The notes beneath the pieces are model-generated. The model had not been told where the DNA came from. It was given only the letters and a program-made list of their open reading frames with translations, and made no database searches. The position numbers were made by a program, and so were the translations under genes. A stretch of DNA of 64,000 bases, from contig NC_064622.1 in the NCBI RefSeq assembly GCF_023898315.1, positions 274,527,503 through 274,591,502 on the forward strand, written 5' to 3'. Source of the stretch: Schistocerca nitens (Eukaryota; Arthropoda; Insecta; Orthoptera; Acrididae). This document shows, one piece after another, positions 25,703-36,305 of the stretch; position 1 is the first letter of the stretch; every line of letters starts with the position of its first letter.

Positions 25703-25754
25703 ACTCTATATTAGTTAATGTAGCACTTACTCTATATTAGTTAATGTAGCACTT
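25703..25754 (+). repeat. Perfect 26-bp tandem duplication
   Basis: The 26-bp unit starting 'actctatattagttaatg' occurs twice in exact tandem (25703-25728, 25729-25754), just outside the piggyBac end. Confidence 0.95.
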
Positions 25755-28700
25755 AGGATAAAAGCCTTATTTGCTTGTAATTTACCAATGTGAATTAATA
25801 CTTTCAAATCTGAATTTAATTAAAAATAAGCACAGAACAAGGTTTACAGGTGAACAGCTGGATTCTTGTATTTGACTAAGTGCAACAAGTTGCACACCAG
25901 ATATCAAAGACATTGGTCTTGGTCTAAAGTTTTATAGGTATTAAAAATAAGATGATTCTTGTGTTATGAGTACAAGATTACACAAGTACAATATTATGAA
26001 ATAAAATTTTTGTGTTTTGAACAAATGGTAGAGGTAAAACTTTTAAATAGTTGTTTTACTGTATTGAGAGATTAAAAATGTAGCAATTATTGAATCTTTA
26101 AAAGAAGTAGATCACTTTGATACCTTGATATGGAATAGTAGATCGCAGTGACCTCATCGTGCCTATCCCTGAAAGCTGCTGCTGCTGCAGAACACTGTAG
26201 TTCTACTGGTCATTCAGTGATTTAAAAATTTTGGTCTGTACTTCAAACTGTTGGAACACTGTTGTCTCTGAATCTGTGAAACTTAACTGTCTGAGGTCCT
26301 TACCAATTTGCACATTTGGTTTCCAGTTAGGTAACACATGGAATCCTGTTATAGACAAACTTCATGCTCTGTGTGGCCAGTGTTGTTCAGCAGTTTTACT
26401 ATGTGAAGACGGTTGATGTGATATCGATGACGTGGGCTTTCACCATGGAGGGCACTCAGCAGAGCACAGACTTGCACCAGACGCACGTGCACTCTAGCAA
26501 TGCATGCACAGTGACAGTTGTGTACACCACACATGTTCCAGTGCAGTTTTAAACAAGCACATTCTTCTTCACTTCTGGGGAGATGATGGAACCCTGTGTA
26601 GACAACTGCTGTGTTGTAGATGACAGCTGAAGAATATTGCAGGCCTCTTCTCCACAGAAGATAGCGGAGCAACTTTTCTGTGTAGGCAGTGGCTATGGCA
26701 GAGATAACAGCTGAAGATACAGCACCGCGCTCTTCCCCATGGAGGAGATAGTGCAGCCATTTGGGGGATATGGGGGTGAAAAAGACAGGAATCTGCTGAA
26801 TTCATCATTGAAAAAAGTTACCGGGCCACTGAAGGTGGTGTAACGGGGCATAGCAAGGCTTGCGGCAAACCTTGCAGGACCAAAGAATAGGAGCACTGGT
26901 GAAGTCCAACTGAAGGCCCAGCAAGGGTGTAACTAGCATCCGGAAAAATATCAGGCAGGGGCGCAGCTGGTGACCAATACAGGGGCCTCAAGGCGTGCCA
27001 TGTGGTGGCATCTGCAGAGCACCAGTGGCCAAAGGGACACAGGTGCTTGAACCAACAGTGGCTGCTGGGATATGAGGGTGCTAATGGGGCTGCCCAGATT
27101 GCAATGGCTGGAAAGGACATGGCGGCAGCCAGACCCATACATTGCAGTGCTAGTTGAGTGTTACAGCAGGTCACTGGTTGTCTCGTTGCCAGCCATAGGA
27201 GCAGCCCAGGGCATTGAGGAACTCTTAGAAGGAAGGCCAACCATGGCAGGCTACTGGCAGAAGTTGCAAGCACTATTGGGCACAGCTGTTGGGGAGCAGC
27301 TGCCAGACAGACAGGGAGTGAACAAGGTGTGAGGAGTAGACATGGAAGACCAGAGACGTGCAGGGCTGTTGTCAACAGAGGACAACCTGGTCAAAAAGGC
27401 GGCAAGACCCGACATGGCCGGGCATTGCAGCTAAACTTCCACAGCTGGAAAACAGGAGGTGCACTGAGGCCACAGAAGATGATCACGATGAAGGATTGTC
27501 TGAGGCAGATTGGCCTGGCGCCAGGCAAATTCCCACAGAAAGTGGAATGTACACTAGAAGAAGGCGAGAACATCAGACAGGCAAGACTCACACACAAGGA
27601 AGGAAGGAGGCTCTGGAGAGGGTACTGTGCTCCATGGTCGTGGGCCTAATTTCAGCACGACAATATGCAGAAGAGGAGGATCAAGTGTTGTCAGTAGTGG
27701 ACTGAGAAGGAGAGGTTACCTTGAGGACAGAAATCGAAGGACAACAAAGCAAAATGGGAGCCAGTGGAGAAGAGCATTGAGTAGGTTGGCAGCAAGGAGA
27801 ACGCCAAAATCCAAAGAGGCAACACTGGAGCAGTTAGTGCTGGTGTGGGTGGCACTAGAGCCAGCAGAGCCTGGGCAGGAGAGAAACAGCAGAAAACTGA
27901 AGGAGGCTGGTTAGTACAGTAAGGAAAGTGGGTCATGTTCCAAAGCATTGTAAAGGAGGTAGCAGAGTGGAGTCCTGGGCAGGAGGTAGTGTCGGGGTAG
28001 GTGAGGTGCCGTCTTAGGAGTTTGGTGGTGTGCAGGAAATGCCATGTGCAATGCAGAAGCTGTGCTGTCTCATCCATAGCCCATGGGGCCATTGCCACCA
28101 AACAGTGCGTGGTGAAGCGAGCAATGTCCTTGATGCTGACCTCGTAAGTGGCCAAGCAGCAGGGGTGATAGTTCTGGCTTGGTAGAAGTCAAGGCAATAG
28201 GGCAAGCAAGGCCAGAGGTGAAAACATGAAAGAGGGTTCATTGTGGACAGAAGCAAGAGCAGCAGACAGATGCAGTGAACCGGAACAAGGAAGGAAGCTT
28301 TTCTGCTGTAAGACAAAAACAATGCAAAACAGGAAGAAGAAGACAGACAGAACATCACAGATCATGAGAGAGCAAAACTAATACTTGTGCTGAAGACACT
28401 GGAGATGATATCCCACAAGTAAAATAGCCACCATTAAGATGAGAGCAGTACAGAAAAAAAGAAGCATTTACCTTGTTGTGACTTTAGTATCCAGTTGTGA
28501 GTGATGCATGCTACAATAAGAGAGAATGTGCCCTGGTAATCAAGAATCATAGAACTTTATTACTAACACAGATAGTATCCAATAATATTTGGTTTTGAAT
28601 AGCAATTGAAACAATTTTGAATCAAAGCAACTGAAAGATCATGCTGGTCTGATGAGAGTTGGTCACTAACACACACATACATTTCTTGAAGGTACAAGCT

Positions 28701-29214
28701 GAGTAGACAGCCTGTTGATTGCCATAAATAAACATTGCTGTAGACAAAGTCTGTAGAGGCTGCACTAGTGATGTTTTAGCCTCTGACTGGCAGTGCTGTC
28801 CTCTGATGAGTAAACTCGCAGACTTCCAGTATTGAGCATTGAGATTGGAACTCGCACCGAATGGTAAGCTGCTGGGCAGTGTTTTACAAGGACCGCCCGG
28901 CTGAGGAATACCATGGAGTTGTCTAGTATCACACAGCTCATGGAAGTGAGCTAGTGCTGGCTGCATCTGGCAGAAGTGGCACCCTCGCATACAGCAGTAG
29001 CTGTCGCAAGCTACAGGAGCTGCAGTTGGGTTGCAGGCATCTTGATTGGGCGGCATCCTGCAGCACTCTGGTGTTTGGTATTTGGCTGGATCCTAAGGCT
29101 ACAGCCACATTCTTCTTCCCTTCAAGGGAGATGGCAGACCCATCTCGCTGAGTAGATGGCGGTTGAGCCATAGACGACAGCCAAGAATACAGCATCACAG
29201 GACGAGGATTGTTC
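25755..29214. other. Unidentified, largely purine-rich repeat-like region
   Basis: About 26800-28400 is G/A-rich on the plus strand, so minus-strand frames look open but have low-complexity composition. A segment of about 85 bp ('cattcttcttc(a/c)cttc' ... 'agatga(c)agctgaagaata') recurs at about 26561-26640 and 29109-29195, with a weaker copy at 26645-26740. That spacing could mark the ends of an unknown element. No RT, transposase or gag motif was seen. Confidence 0.35.
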
Positions 29215-29500
29215 TACAGTAGTTTATGGAGCACGACAGTGAACTCACTTTGATATCTTTGCCACCAAACTGACGTGATCTGAATCTGATGGAACATTTC
29301 CGGGATGCTATTGGTTGGCAACTCCGCACTCACAAATTGCCAGCCTGTAATTTACTGAAACTGCATGACCTATGCATAAACATCGGGTACACTTACGTCC
29401 AAAAACTTTTGGAATCCATACCACCCAGGATTGTTGCTGTATTACATGCCAAAGATGGACCAACACACTATTAAGTAGGTGATCATAATATTTTGGCTCC
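29215..29500 (+). mobile_element. Tc1-like transposase C-terminal fragment
   Basis: Frame 29289-29474 gives MEHFRDAIGWQLRTH and LLESIPPRIVAVLHAKDGPT, ending HY. This matches the end of Tc1-family transposases (NPIEH.W ... SMPRR ... RGGHTRY). It is followed by 'gatcataatattttgg', a typical Tc1 terminus. The 5' part is missing. Confidence 0.65.
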
Positions 29501-29657
29501 TCAATGTAAGAATAGTACAATAGTAAGTAGGTACAATTTTACATAGGTATCTGTGTGGGTATTATTTTAGTCACCACTCATGCTTGGGGAAGCCCATCTT
29601 TCTGTAATTATTTATCCCAAAACTGCTATGTCACCTGAAACTATGTTTCTTACACAG

Positions 29658-29952
29658 GTAGATGTTTCTACCATAGAGCCTGTAGCTGCATTTTGCAGCT
29701 CAGATGAGGAAACGGAAGACACTGAAGCCTTGCAGTTCCTTCCCATTGCACCTGAAGTTGAGGAACCTGAGGATGGCTGGGGAGCACCCCCACCACCTTC
29801 TGGAGCTCCTAATCAGCCACCTGCTAATACTAACACACCATTAGGAGATGGAAATGGTGCTACAGATGGAAGCAAAGAGAATACATCACCACAACCAAAA
29901 CGACGAAAATATAGGTCATTTGACATACAGTTGGAAGGTGCGCCATGTGAAG
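29658..29952 (+). CDS. Rbbp5: RbBP5, exon encoding WDR5-binding motif and conserved tail
   Basis: The exon starts VDVSTIEPVAAFCSSDEETE, then ALQFLPIAPEVEEPEDGWGA, followed by a Pro/Asn-rich linker, KENTSPQPKRRKYRSFDIQL (a basic, NLS-like patch) and EGAPCE. The acceptor is AG at 29656-29657 (phase 0). The donor is G|GTATGT at 29953 and leaves one base for the next exon (phase 1). The VDV..I..(V/I)AAFCSSDEE and LPIAPEVE blocks are hallmarks of RbBP5. The linker and basic patch diverge from the vertebrate version, as expected for this low-conservation tail. Confidence 0.95.
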
Positions 29953-30035
29953 GTATGTATGTCTTAGACAGAATTTTGATGTTAACAAAGGGAATTCTGT
30001 GGAAAGTTGCCACCTAACTACAGAGGCAATTTAAT

Positions 30036-30783
30036 TATTAATGAATGGTGCGACAGCTGGCAGCTTTCCCTAAACGTAGATAAATGTAATATAATGCGCA
30101 TACATAGGGGCAGAAATCCATTCCAGTACGATTATGCCATAGGTGGTAAATCATTGGAAGCGGTAACGACCGTAAAATACTTAGGAGTTACTATCCGGAG
30201 CGATCTGAAGTGGAATGATCACATAAAACAAATAGTGGGAAAAGCAGGCGCCAGGTTGAGATTCATAGGAAGAATTCTAAGAAAATGTGACTCATCGACG
30301 AAAGAAGTAGCTTACAAAACGCTTGTTCGTCCGATTCTTGAGTATTGCTCATCAGTATGGGACCCTTACCAGGTTGGATTAATAGAAGAGATAGACATGA
30401 TCCAGCGAAAAGCAGCGCGATTCGTCATGGGGACATTTAGTCAGCGCGAGAGCGTTACGGAGATGCTGAACAAGCTCCAGTGGCGGACACTTCAAGAAAG
30501 GCGTTACGCAATACGGAGAGGTTTATTATCGAAATTACGAGAGAGCACATTCCGAGAAGAGATGGGCAACATATTACTACCGCCCACATATATCTCGCGT
30601 AATGATCACAACGAAAAGATCCGAGAAATTAGAGCAAATACGGAGACTTACAAGCAGTCGTTCTTCCCACGCACAATTCGTGAATGGAACAGGGAAGGGG
30701 GGATCAGATAGTGGTACAATAAGTACCCTCCGCCACACACCGTAAGGTGGCTCGCGGAGTATAGATGTAGATGTAGATGTAGA
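30036..30783 (+). mobile_element. 5'-truncated Jockey/CR1-like LINE, well preserved
   Basis: Only the 3' end of the RT ORF plus the 3' tail is present. The tail, (TAGATG)n at about 30759-30783, is the same as in the LINE at 58575-60590. Insertion begins about 85 bp after the donor of the preceding RbBP5 exon. The reading frame is intact, so this is a fairly recent insertion. Confidence 0.85.
30037..30711 (+). CDS. LINE reverse transcriptase, C-terminal fragment
   Basis: The frame runs uninterrupted from NEWCDSWQLSLNVDKCNIMR through VKYLGVTIRSDLKWNDHIKQ, VRPILEYCSSVWDPYQVGLI, QRKAARFVMGTFSQRESVTE and PRTIREWNREGGIR, then a stop. This is the thumb and C-terminal part of a non-LTR RT ORF2. It is nearly identical in layout to the LINE at 59259-60506. 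The catalytic FADD motif lies upstream and was lost by 5' truncation, so the product cannot be active. Confidence 0.85.
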   Translation: MNEWCDSWQLSLNVDKCNIMRIHRGRNPFQYDYAIGGKSLEAVTTVKYLGVTIRSDLKWNDHIKQIVGKAGARLRFIGRILRKCDSSTKEVAYKTLVRPILEYCSSVWDPYQVGLIEEIDMIQRKAARFVMGTFSQRESVTEMLNKLQWRTLQERRYAIRRGLLSKLRESTFREEMGNILLPPTYISRNDHNEKIREIRANTETYKQSFFPRTIREWNREGGIR

Positions 30784-32689
30784 TAATAGACTTGGTGTGC
30801 TTGAGAAGAAATACCATGGTTACCTGTTGCGAAAGGCACACTATTGCACAATCACAGTGATACACAGCCATGAATTTGTATCTGAAGTATATCCCAGTAC
30901 CAGAAATTACGTAACATTCACTATGATTAAAATCAATAAGTGGCACAATAGTCATCAAAGTACAGTTCACTGAATTTGTTGTTTTACTAAAGATCTTATT
31001 CTGTTCTTGATGCCAGAGCATGGTTTCATCGCATAAGAATTAAATTTTCCACCCACAAAATCATGAGTCAGTTATTTGGTCACTGAACAAGTCACTATGC
31101 AATTCAACACACAAAGATTAATTTTTTTAAAACTATTAATACTTTGAAACTAAGAAAAGCAAAAGGCTCTAAACTACTACAAGAAGGCTTGTACAGGAAA
31201 AAAAATTGTGTACTTTCAGGAAGCTTTTCAGCTTAAGATTTGACATGTAAGGTTTCATACTCATTTTTGCTGTAAGCCTATTAAAACGAAAACCTATAAA
31301 ATTGTGCACACCCTTCTATACAATGATGTAGGAAATGTTACCCAGGTTCAAATTATTTTTGTGCTAACTACTCACTATTCACCAAGTGAATGGTTCAGAC
31401 CATTTTGAATGAGTCCATGTTAATAACTACAGATCCTTTGAGGGAGAATATTTCAGCCATGGCGGAGGGGCTAGAACCACGGCTTACACTGTGTTCACAG
31501 ACTGAAGCTAGAGCTCCTTCTGGCCACCCTTTTTGGGCTCAGTATCTTCATTATGAATATGAGGAGTTACCCCAAATTTCAATAGCATAAGATATAATAG
31601 ATTGAAAGTAAGCATGCTAAACAAGCTTTCATAGTTCAGTATCTGTGTCAGTGGTGATTAATCTTACAGCATAGATAGCAGCATTCAGTTTCTGCATATA
31701 TTACTTCCAAGGAAGCTCTTTATCTGTCTTAAGTCCTTCATGTTTAAAATGTTTGACTTCCCTGATTATTAATTACCATGTAACAATAATATTTCACTTT
31801 TGTCAGAATACCATATCAAAAAATTGTATTCATCTTGTCTTGTTGCAGTAAGGGACAGTCTGTATTCCGTAAAGTATCACTATGTTAGCCACTACCCTTT
31901 TCTCCATATGTTACATGTCTGAACTGAGTCATCTGCAGTTGACATACAGAAATATCTCTAATCAGTCACTTAATTATTGACATTCACTTTTAAAGTTAGT
32001 CAGATTGCAAAGTATGGTGTAATCCATATATATCTTCCCACCAACACTACAATCTCCACTTTATCCCACACTATGGCAAGATTAAATGTCCTTAGCCAGC
32101 CAACTACAAAGACATCATTGATATCAATTAAATTTGTTTATTTTTATTGGAGTAAGGTTGCATAACAACAAAATTCAACATGCTCACTTGATCTGTGGAA
32201 TTTTTCGTTATATAGCTTTTTAAAATAAATTTGTGTGTCATTCAAATGAAAAAACTTGAATGCTGTACCATCATCAAATTATCTTTTTGAACCATTTATC
32301 ACTTATGGAATGTTATTGATGGTTTGTAAGAAGTATGATCCTTCATTTTCAATTATTAAGAAAGGGTAGCTGAATAACAACCTAGCTCTGCTTCCCATTT
32401 ATATGATCCATATCATGGACATCCCAGAACATTGACTACATATGAAAACATAAAGATAGTGTACAATATGATATTGGGAGATTCGTATATTAAAATTTAT
32501 ACCATAGGTATAACAAGAAAAGTTGTGATACATTTTACATGAGGAAAGTTGTGCAATATTGGGCACAGCATTTGTTGAATGCTGGCCAAAAACAAATGTG
32601 GAATGAATTTCTCAGCACTCATTGGGCAAGAAATTGCTGATTTACACAAGGTATTCTTTTTATTGATTACCTTCTATCAGGCCAGTGGG
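30784..32689. other. Intron 4 sequence, unassigned
   Basis: A+T-rich. It has one short G+C-richer patch near 31440-31540 with no recognised product. No TIRs or RT motifs were seen. Confidence 0.4.
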
Positions 32690-32900
32690 TAAATTGAAGG
32701 ATTTTAAACACAAATTCTAAGAAGTATACTGTATCCACTAGATTTGGCAGCCAGTGGCTTCCACCAGTTCCCACATTTAAAGAAATTTGTGCTGAAGAAT
32801 GGTTAGAGTTCAGTGAAGGGGTTATAGCAGCCAAGGATATGTTGTAAGGCTTGCAGAATGGCAATTCAGGGATAAAATCTACTTACTGGAAAAACATTAA
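32690..32900 (+). mobile_element. Mariner C-terminal relic
   Basis: Around 32736-32800 one frame reads LDLAASGFHQFPHLKKFVLK, resembling the mariner block SPDLAPSDFHLFPxLKKFL. The third catalytic aspartate is changed to glycine. Nothing else of the element is clear. Confidence 0.5.
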
Positions 32901-33211
32901 ACGAACATCATTGAACTAAGAGGAAACGAAATCAAAAAATTAGAACATGAATTTTATCTAAAATAGGCATATCAGTGTCACTGTCAGGCTGCGTTCTTAT
33001 CACTTCCTTATTTCATCCCATGTTGAATACTCTCTATGTAGTGTAGCTACACCATTTTAAATTGGAAGTCTGTGTTCATATGATATGCTGATTTGTCATG
33101 TGATATATGCTTTCTCATCTTGATCTTCACTGTACACTAGAAGTTGCTGATCCACTCCACAATCAGTTCTTTGCCTTGGCTTTGTACATAAAAGACACAA
33201 ATTTTAGTAGG

Positions 33212-33212
<1 letters not shown>

Positions 33213-33259
<47 letters not shown>
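33213..33259 (+). repeat. (GT)n microsatellite
   Basis: About 23 GT units ending roughly 95 bp before the last exon of RbBP5. Confidence 0.95.
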
Positions 33260-33261
<2 letters not shown>

Positions 33262-33353
33262 CGTGGGCACACGCAAGTGCATGCAAGCATTTTATCCTGT
33301 CTGAATTTGAATCTTGAGAATTACACTTGCACAATGTTGATGCTCTGTTACAG

Positions 33354-33457
33354 AAATTCATCCACTTCTTAGTAATCGTGTCAAGGACAAGCAGCAATCT
33401 GTTGGGAAGAAAGGAATTGGTCGAGCGAGACTTGAAGACAGGAAAAGAGCGAAATGA
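33354..33457 (+). CDS. Rbbp5: RbBP5, terminal exon with stop codon
   Basis: The acceptor AG is at 33352-33353. The first two bases complete a Glu codon left by the previous exon, giving CEEIHPLLSNRVKDKQQ, then a basic C-terminus ending RARLEDRKRAK and TGA at 33455-33457. The (E)(I/V)HPLL motif occurs near the end of RbBP5 orthologues, followed by a Lys/Gly/Arg-rich tail. The tail here is 29 residues after HPLL, shorter than in vertebrates. Joining all five exons gives one open frame without internal stops. Confidence 0.92.
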
Positions 33458-34220
33458 AATTGTGGTGTAAGGAGAGTGAACATTGTTACCATGAACTTTC
33501 AAGTCATTGTCAACCAAATTTTTGCCCTGTGACCAAGCTGTTTGTCAAGAACAGATGTCTGTAACAGTTGCATTGTGGTCTTCCAGGGAAATATTCAGTG
33601 AAAGGGGCGGTCTTAGAATCTGGAGAAGATAGATGCCAAGTGAAATCAGTGTGTTGAATTGTGCTCCACATAAGTTAACATTATAGTATTATCATTTGTA
33701 TTTGTTTATTATATTAAATATTCAAATGTTTTATATGTCACATTTCATCACACTCTATGTATAAATATGTGTTTGTAGTTACAGATGCATTTCAGTTACT
33801 AAAATCTGCTCAATCATATTAGACCCTTCTGTCAGGACTATCAGTGCATCTACTGTGTTTTTACAGTTGTAGGTTTTGTTACTTTGTGTAGCAGATAACA
33901 AAGAGAAAGGTATCAGCATAAGGAAACTTCAGCAGCAACAATCTTGATGTATATATACTGTATATTCCATTAACTTTATTGCTGTATATATAAAAAAGAT
34001 GTCTCCATCATAAACTACAATAAAGTGAAGATAGAAAAGTATCTGCTTACAAGACAGAAATAGATATGCTTGATTATAAATGAAAGTTACAAGACCTAAA
34101 GTTTTTGGAATTAAGAGTTCCAAAAGCTTATATTTGTATCGTCTGTCAATAGTTATGCACATGACGCCTGCTTGTTGGTAAGTAAACGCCTTTTTATTAT
34201 AATTCCTTTGTTAGTTGTAA
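33458..34220 (+). other. RbBP5 3' UTR and flank, candidate poly(A) signals
   Basis: A+T-rich sequence after the stop codon. ATTAAA at 33713-33718 and AATAAA at 34019-34024 are candidate polyadenylation signals. Which one is used cannot be told from sequence. A TE follows at 34223, so the transcript probably ends before it. Confidence 0.6.
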
Positions 34221-34222
34221 TA

Positions 34223-35465
34223 CACGATTGTTATCAAAAGTATCCTAACACCTGGCTAAAAATGACTTACAAGTTTGTGGCGCCCCTCCATTGGTTGCTA
34301 GAATTCAATATGGTGTTGGCCCACCCTTAGCCTAGATGACAGCCTCCACTCTCACAGGCATATGTTCAATCAGGTGCTGGAAGATTTCAAGGGGAATGGC
34401 AGCACATTCTTCACGGAATGCTGCACTGAAGAGAGGTATCGATGTCGGTCAATGAGGCCTGGCGTGAAGTCGGCGTTCCAAAACATCCCAATGGTGTTCT
34501 ATAGGATTCAGGTCAGGACTCTGTGTAGACCAGTCAATTACAGGGATGTTATTGTCATGTAACCACTCCGCCACAGGCTGTGCACTATGAACAGGTGCTC
34601 GATCATGTTGAAAGATAAAGTCGCCATCCCCAAATTGCTCTTCAACAGTGGGAAGCAGGAAGGTGTTTAAAATATCAATGTAGGCCTGTGCTGTGATAGT
34701 GCCACACAAAAGAACAAGGGGTGCAAGCCTCCTCCACGAAAAACATGACCCAACCATAACACCACCGCCTCTGAATTTTACTGTTTGCACTACACATGCT
34801 GGCAGACGACGTTCACCAGGTTCGCCATACCCACACCCTGCCATCGGATTGCGACATTGTGTACCATGATTCGTCACTCCACACACCATTTCTCCACTGT
34901 TCAACTGTCCAATATTTAAGCTCCTTACACCAAGCAAGGCATCATTTGGCATTTACCGGCGTGATGTATGGCTTATGAGCAGTCGCTCGACCATGAAATC
35001 CAAGTTTTCCTACCTCCCGCCTAACTGACATAGTACTTGCAGTGGTTCCTGATGCAGTTTGGAATTCCTGTGTGATGGTGTGGATCGATGTCTGCCTATT
35101 ACACATTACGACCCTCTTCAACTGTCGGCGCTCACTGTCAGGCAACAGATGAGGTCGACCTGTACACTTTTGTGCTACATGTGTCCTTTCATGTTTGCAG
35201 TTCTCTATGACATTGGAAACAGTGGACCTAGGGATATTTAGGAGTCTGGAATCTCGCATACAGACATATGACACAAGTGACACCCAATCACCTGACCACA
35301 TTCAAAGTCTGTGAGTCCTGTGGAGTGCCCCATTCTGCTCTCTCACAATGTGTAATGACTACTGAGGTCGCTGATATGGCGTACCTGGCAGTAGGTGGCA
35401 GCACAATGCATCTATTATAGAAAGTATGTTTTTGGGGTTGTCGGGATACTTTTGATCACATAGTG
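34223..35465 (-). mobile_element. Tc1-like transposon with TIRs, disrupted transposase
   Basis: The ends share ATCAAAAGTATCC in inverted orientation (left 34223-34253; right about 35436-35465) and are flanked by TA (34221-34222; 35466-35467). The minus strand encodes a Tc1-type transposase: a paired HTH region (RLLNIPRSTVSNVIENCKHE, TGRPHLLPDSERRQLKRVV), WSDESWY (first catalytic D), HDRAPVHSAQPVAEW (second D) and TQSPDLNPIEHHWDVLERR (final E, DD34E). These blocks are in at least three frames (35301-34942, an intermediate frame near 34860, 34952-34449), so it is a pseudogene in a structurally complete element. Confidence 0.9.
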
Positions 35466-35467
35466 TA

Positions 35468-36305
35468 AGTAAGCATTAATTTGTTTCATATGATCATTTA
35501 TTATATGTGCCTCAAAGAAGACTAGTTCTAAAGTAGTTGAAGAATGAAGCACCTGTCATTTACCAGTTGCAATTTTTCTGTTGGATGACTAATAGGCCTG
35601 TCATGTCACCTTTACAGCACAAATTAATATTGTGATACGTTCCTGTGACAGTACCTTAGGACTGAAAAAAGTAATGTATGTAGGATGCAAATTAATGTTC
35701 TAAAATTCAGTTGTCAGTTTTTATGTTGTAAAAAGTTTTATCAGCAAAATTAGTCGTATTAATTTATTGATTCCATGTTCTTTTGTACCTTTCTCAGACT
35801 ACAATGTTAGACTTCCTTTTTACTAGATCTCTGGACAGTCTAATTTGTTTGCATAATTTCCTGTCTTTTTCCAAAGCATCTCCTGGGTCCTAAAATAGCT
35901 TTTGAAGTTTATATTGTTTGTGCCTGTCTTCTCGCACTTTGCAAGTTGTGAGGACCATAAAATTTTACTTGGAAAACTAAAATGTTATATAGCACACCTC
36001 TTACATTGATGAAGTCGTGTCTTCATTGCAGGAAACAGAAGGTGAAACTGATAAACTAGTATAGACTAATTGAACTAAACTCAAAATAGGGAAACATAAA
36101 ACATGAATTCCTACAAGATTTAGTATTGGGTCCACTAATATTTCTATCCCACAGACATGACCCCCAATGACTAAAAAAGACTGTTCAAAAAGTGTAATGT
36201 TTGCTAATTACACTAGCATACACTTGAACCAGGTCTAGGTGAACTCAATTATCAGATGTTTTTACCAGCCACCTGATTCCACTGTGTCAGTTTTAGAATC
36301 ATTCA
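35468..36305. other. Intergenic sequence, nothing recognised
   Basis: A+T-rich, without coding signal or repeats. Confidence 0.45.

Noticed and set aside
26818..27375. Long minus-strand open frame of 185 codons
   Set aside because: It is the complement of a G/A-rich stretch; the product is Leu/Pro/Ala-biased with no domain or conserved motif.
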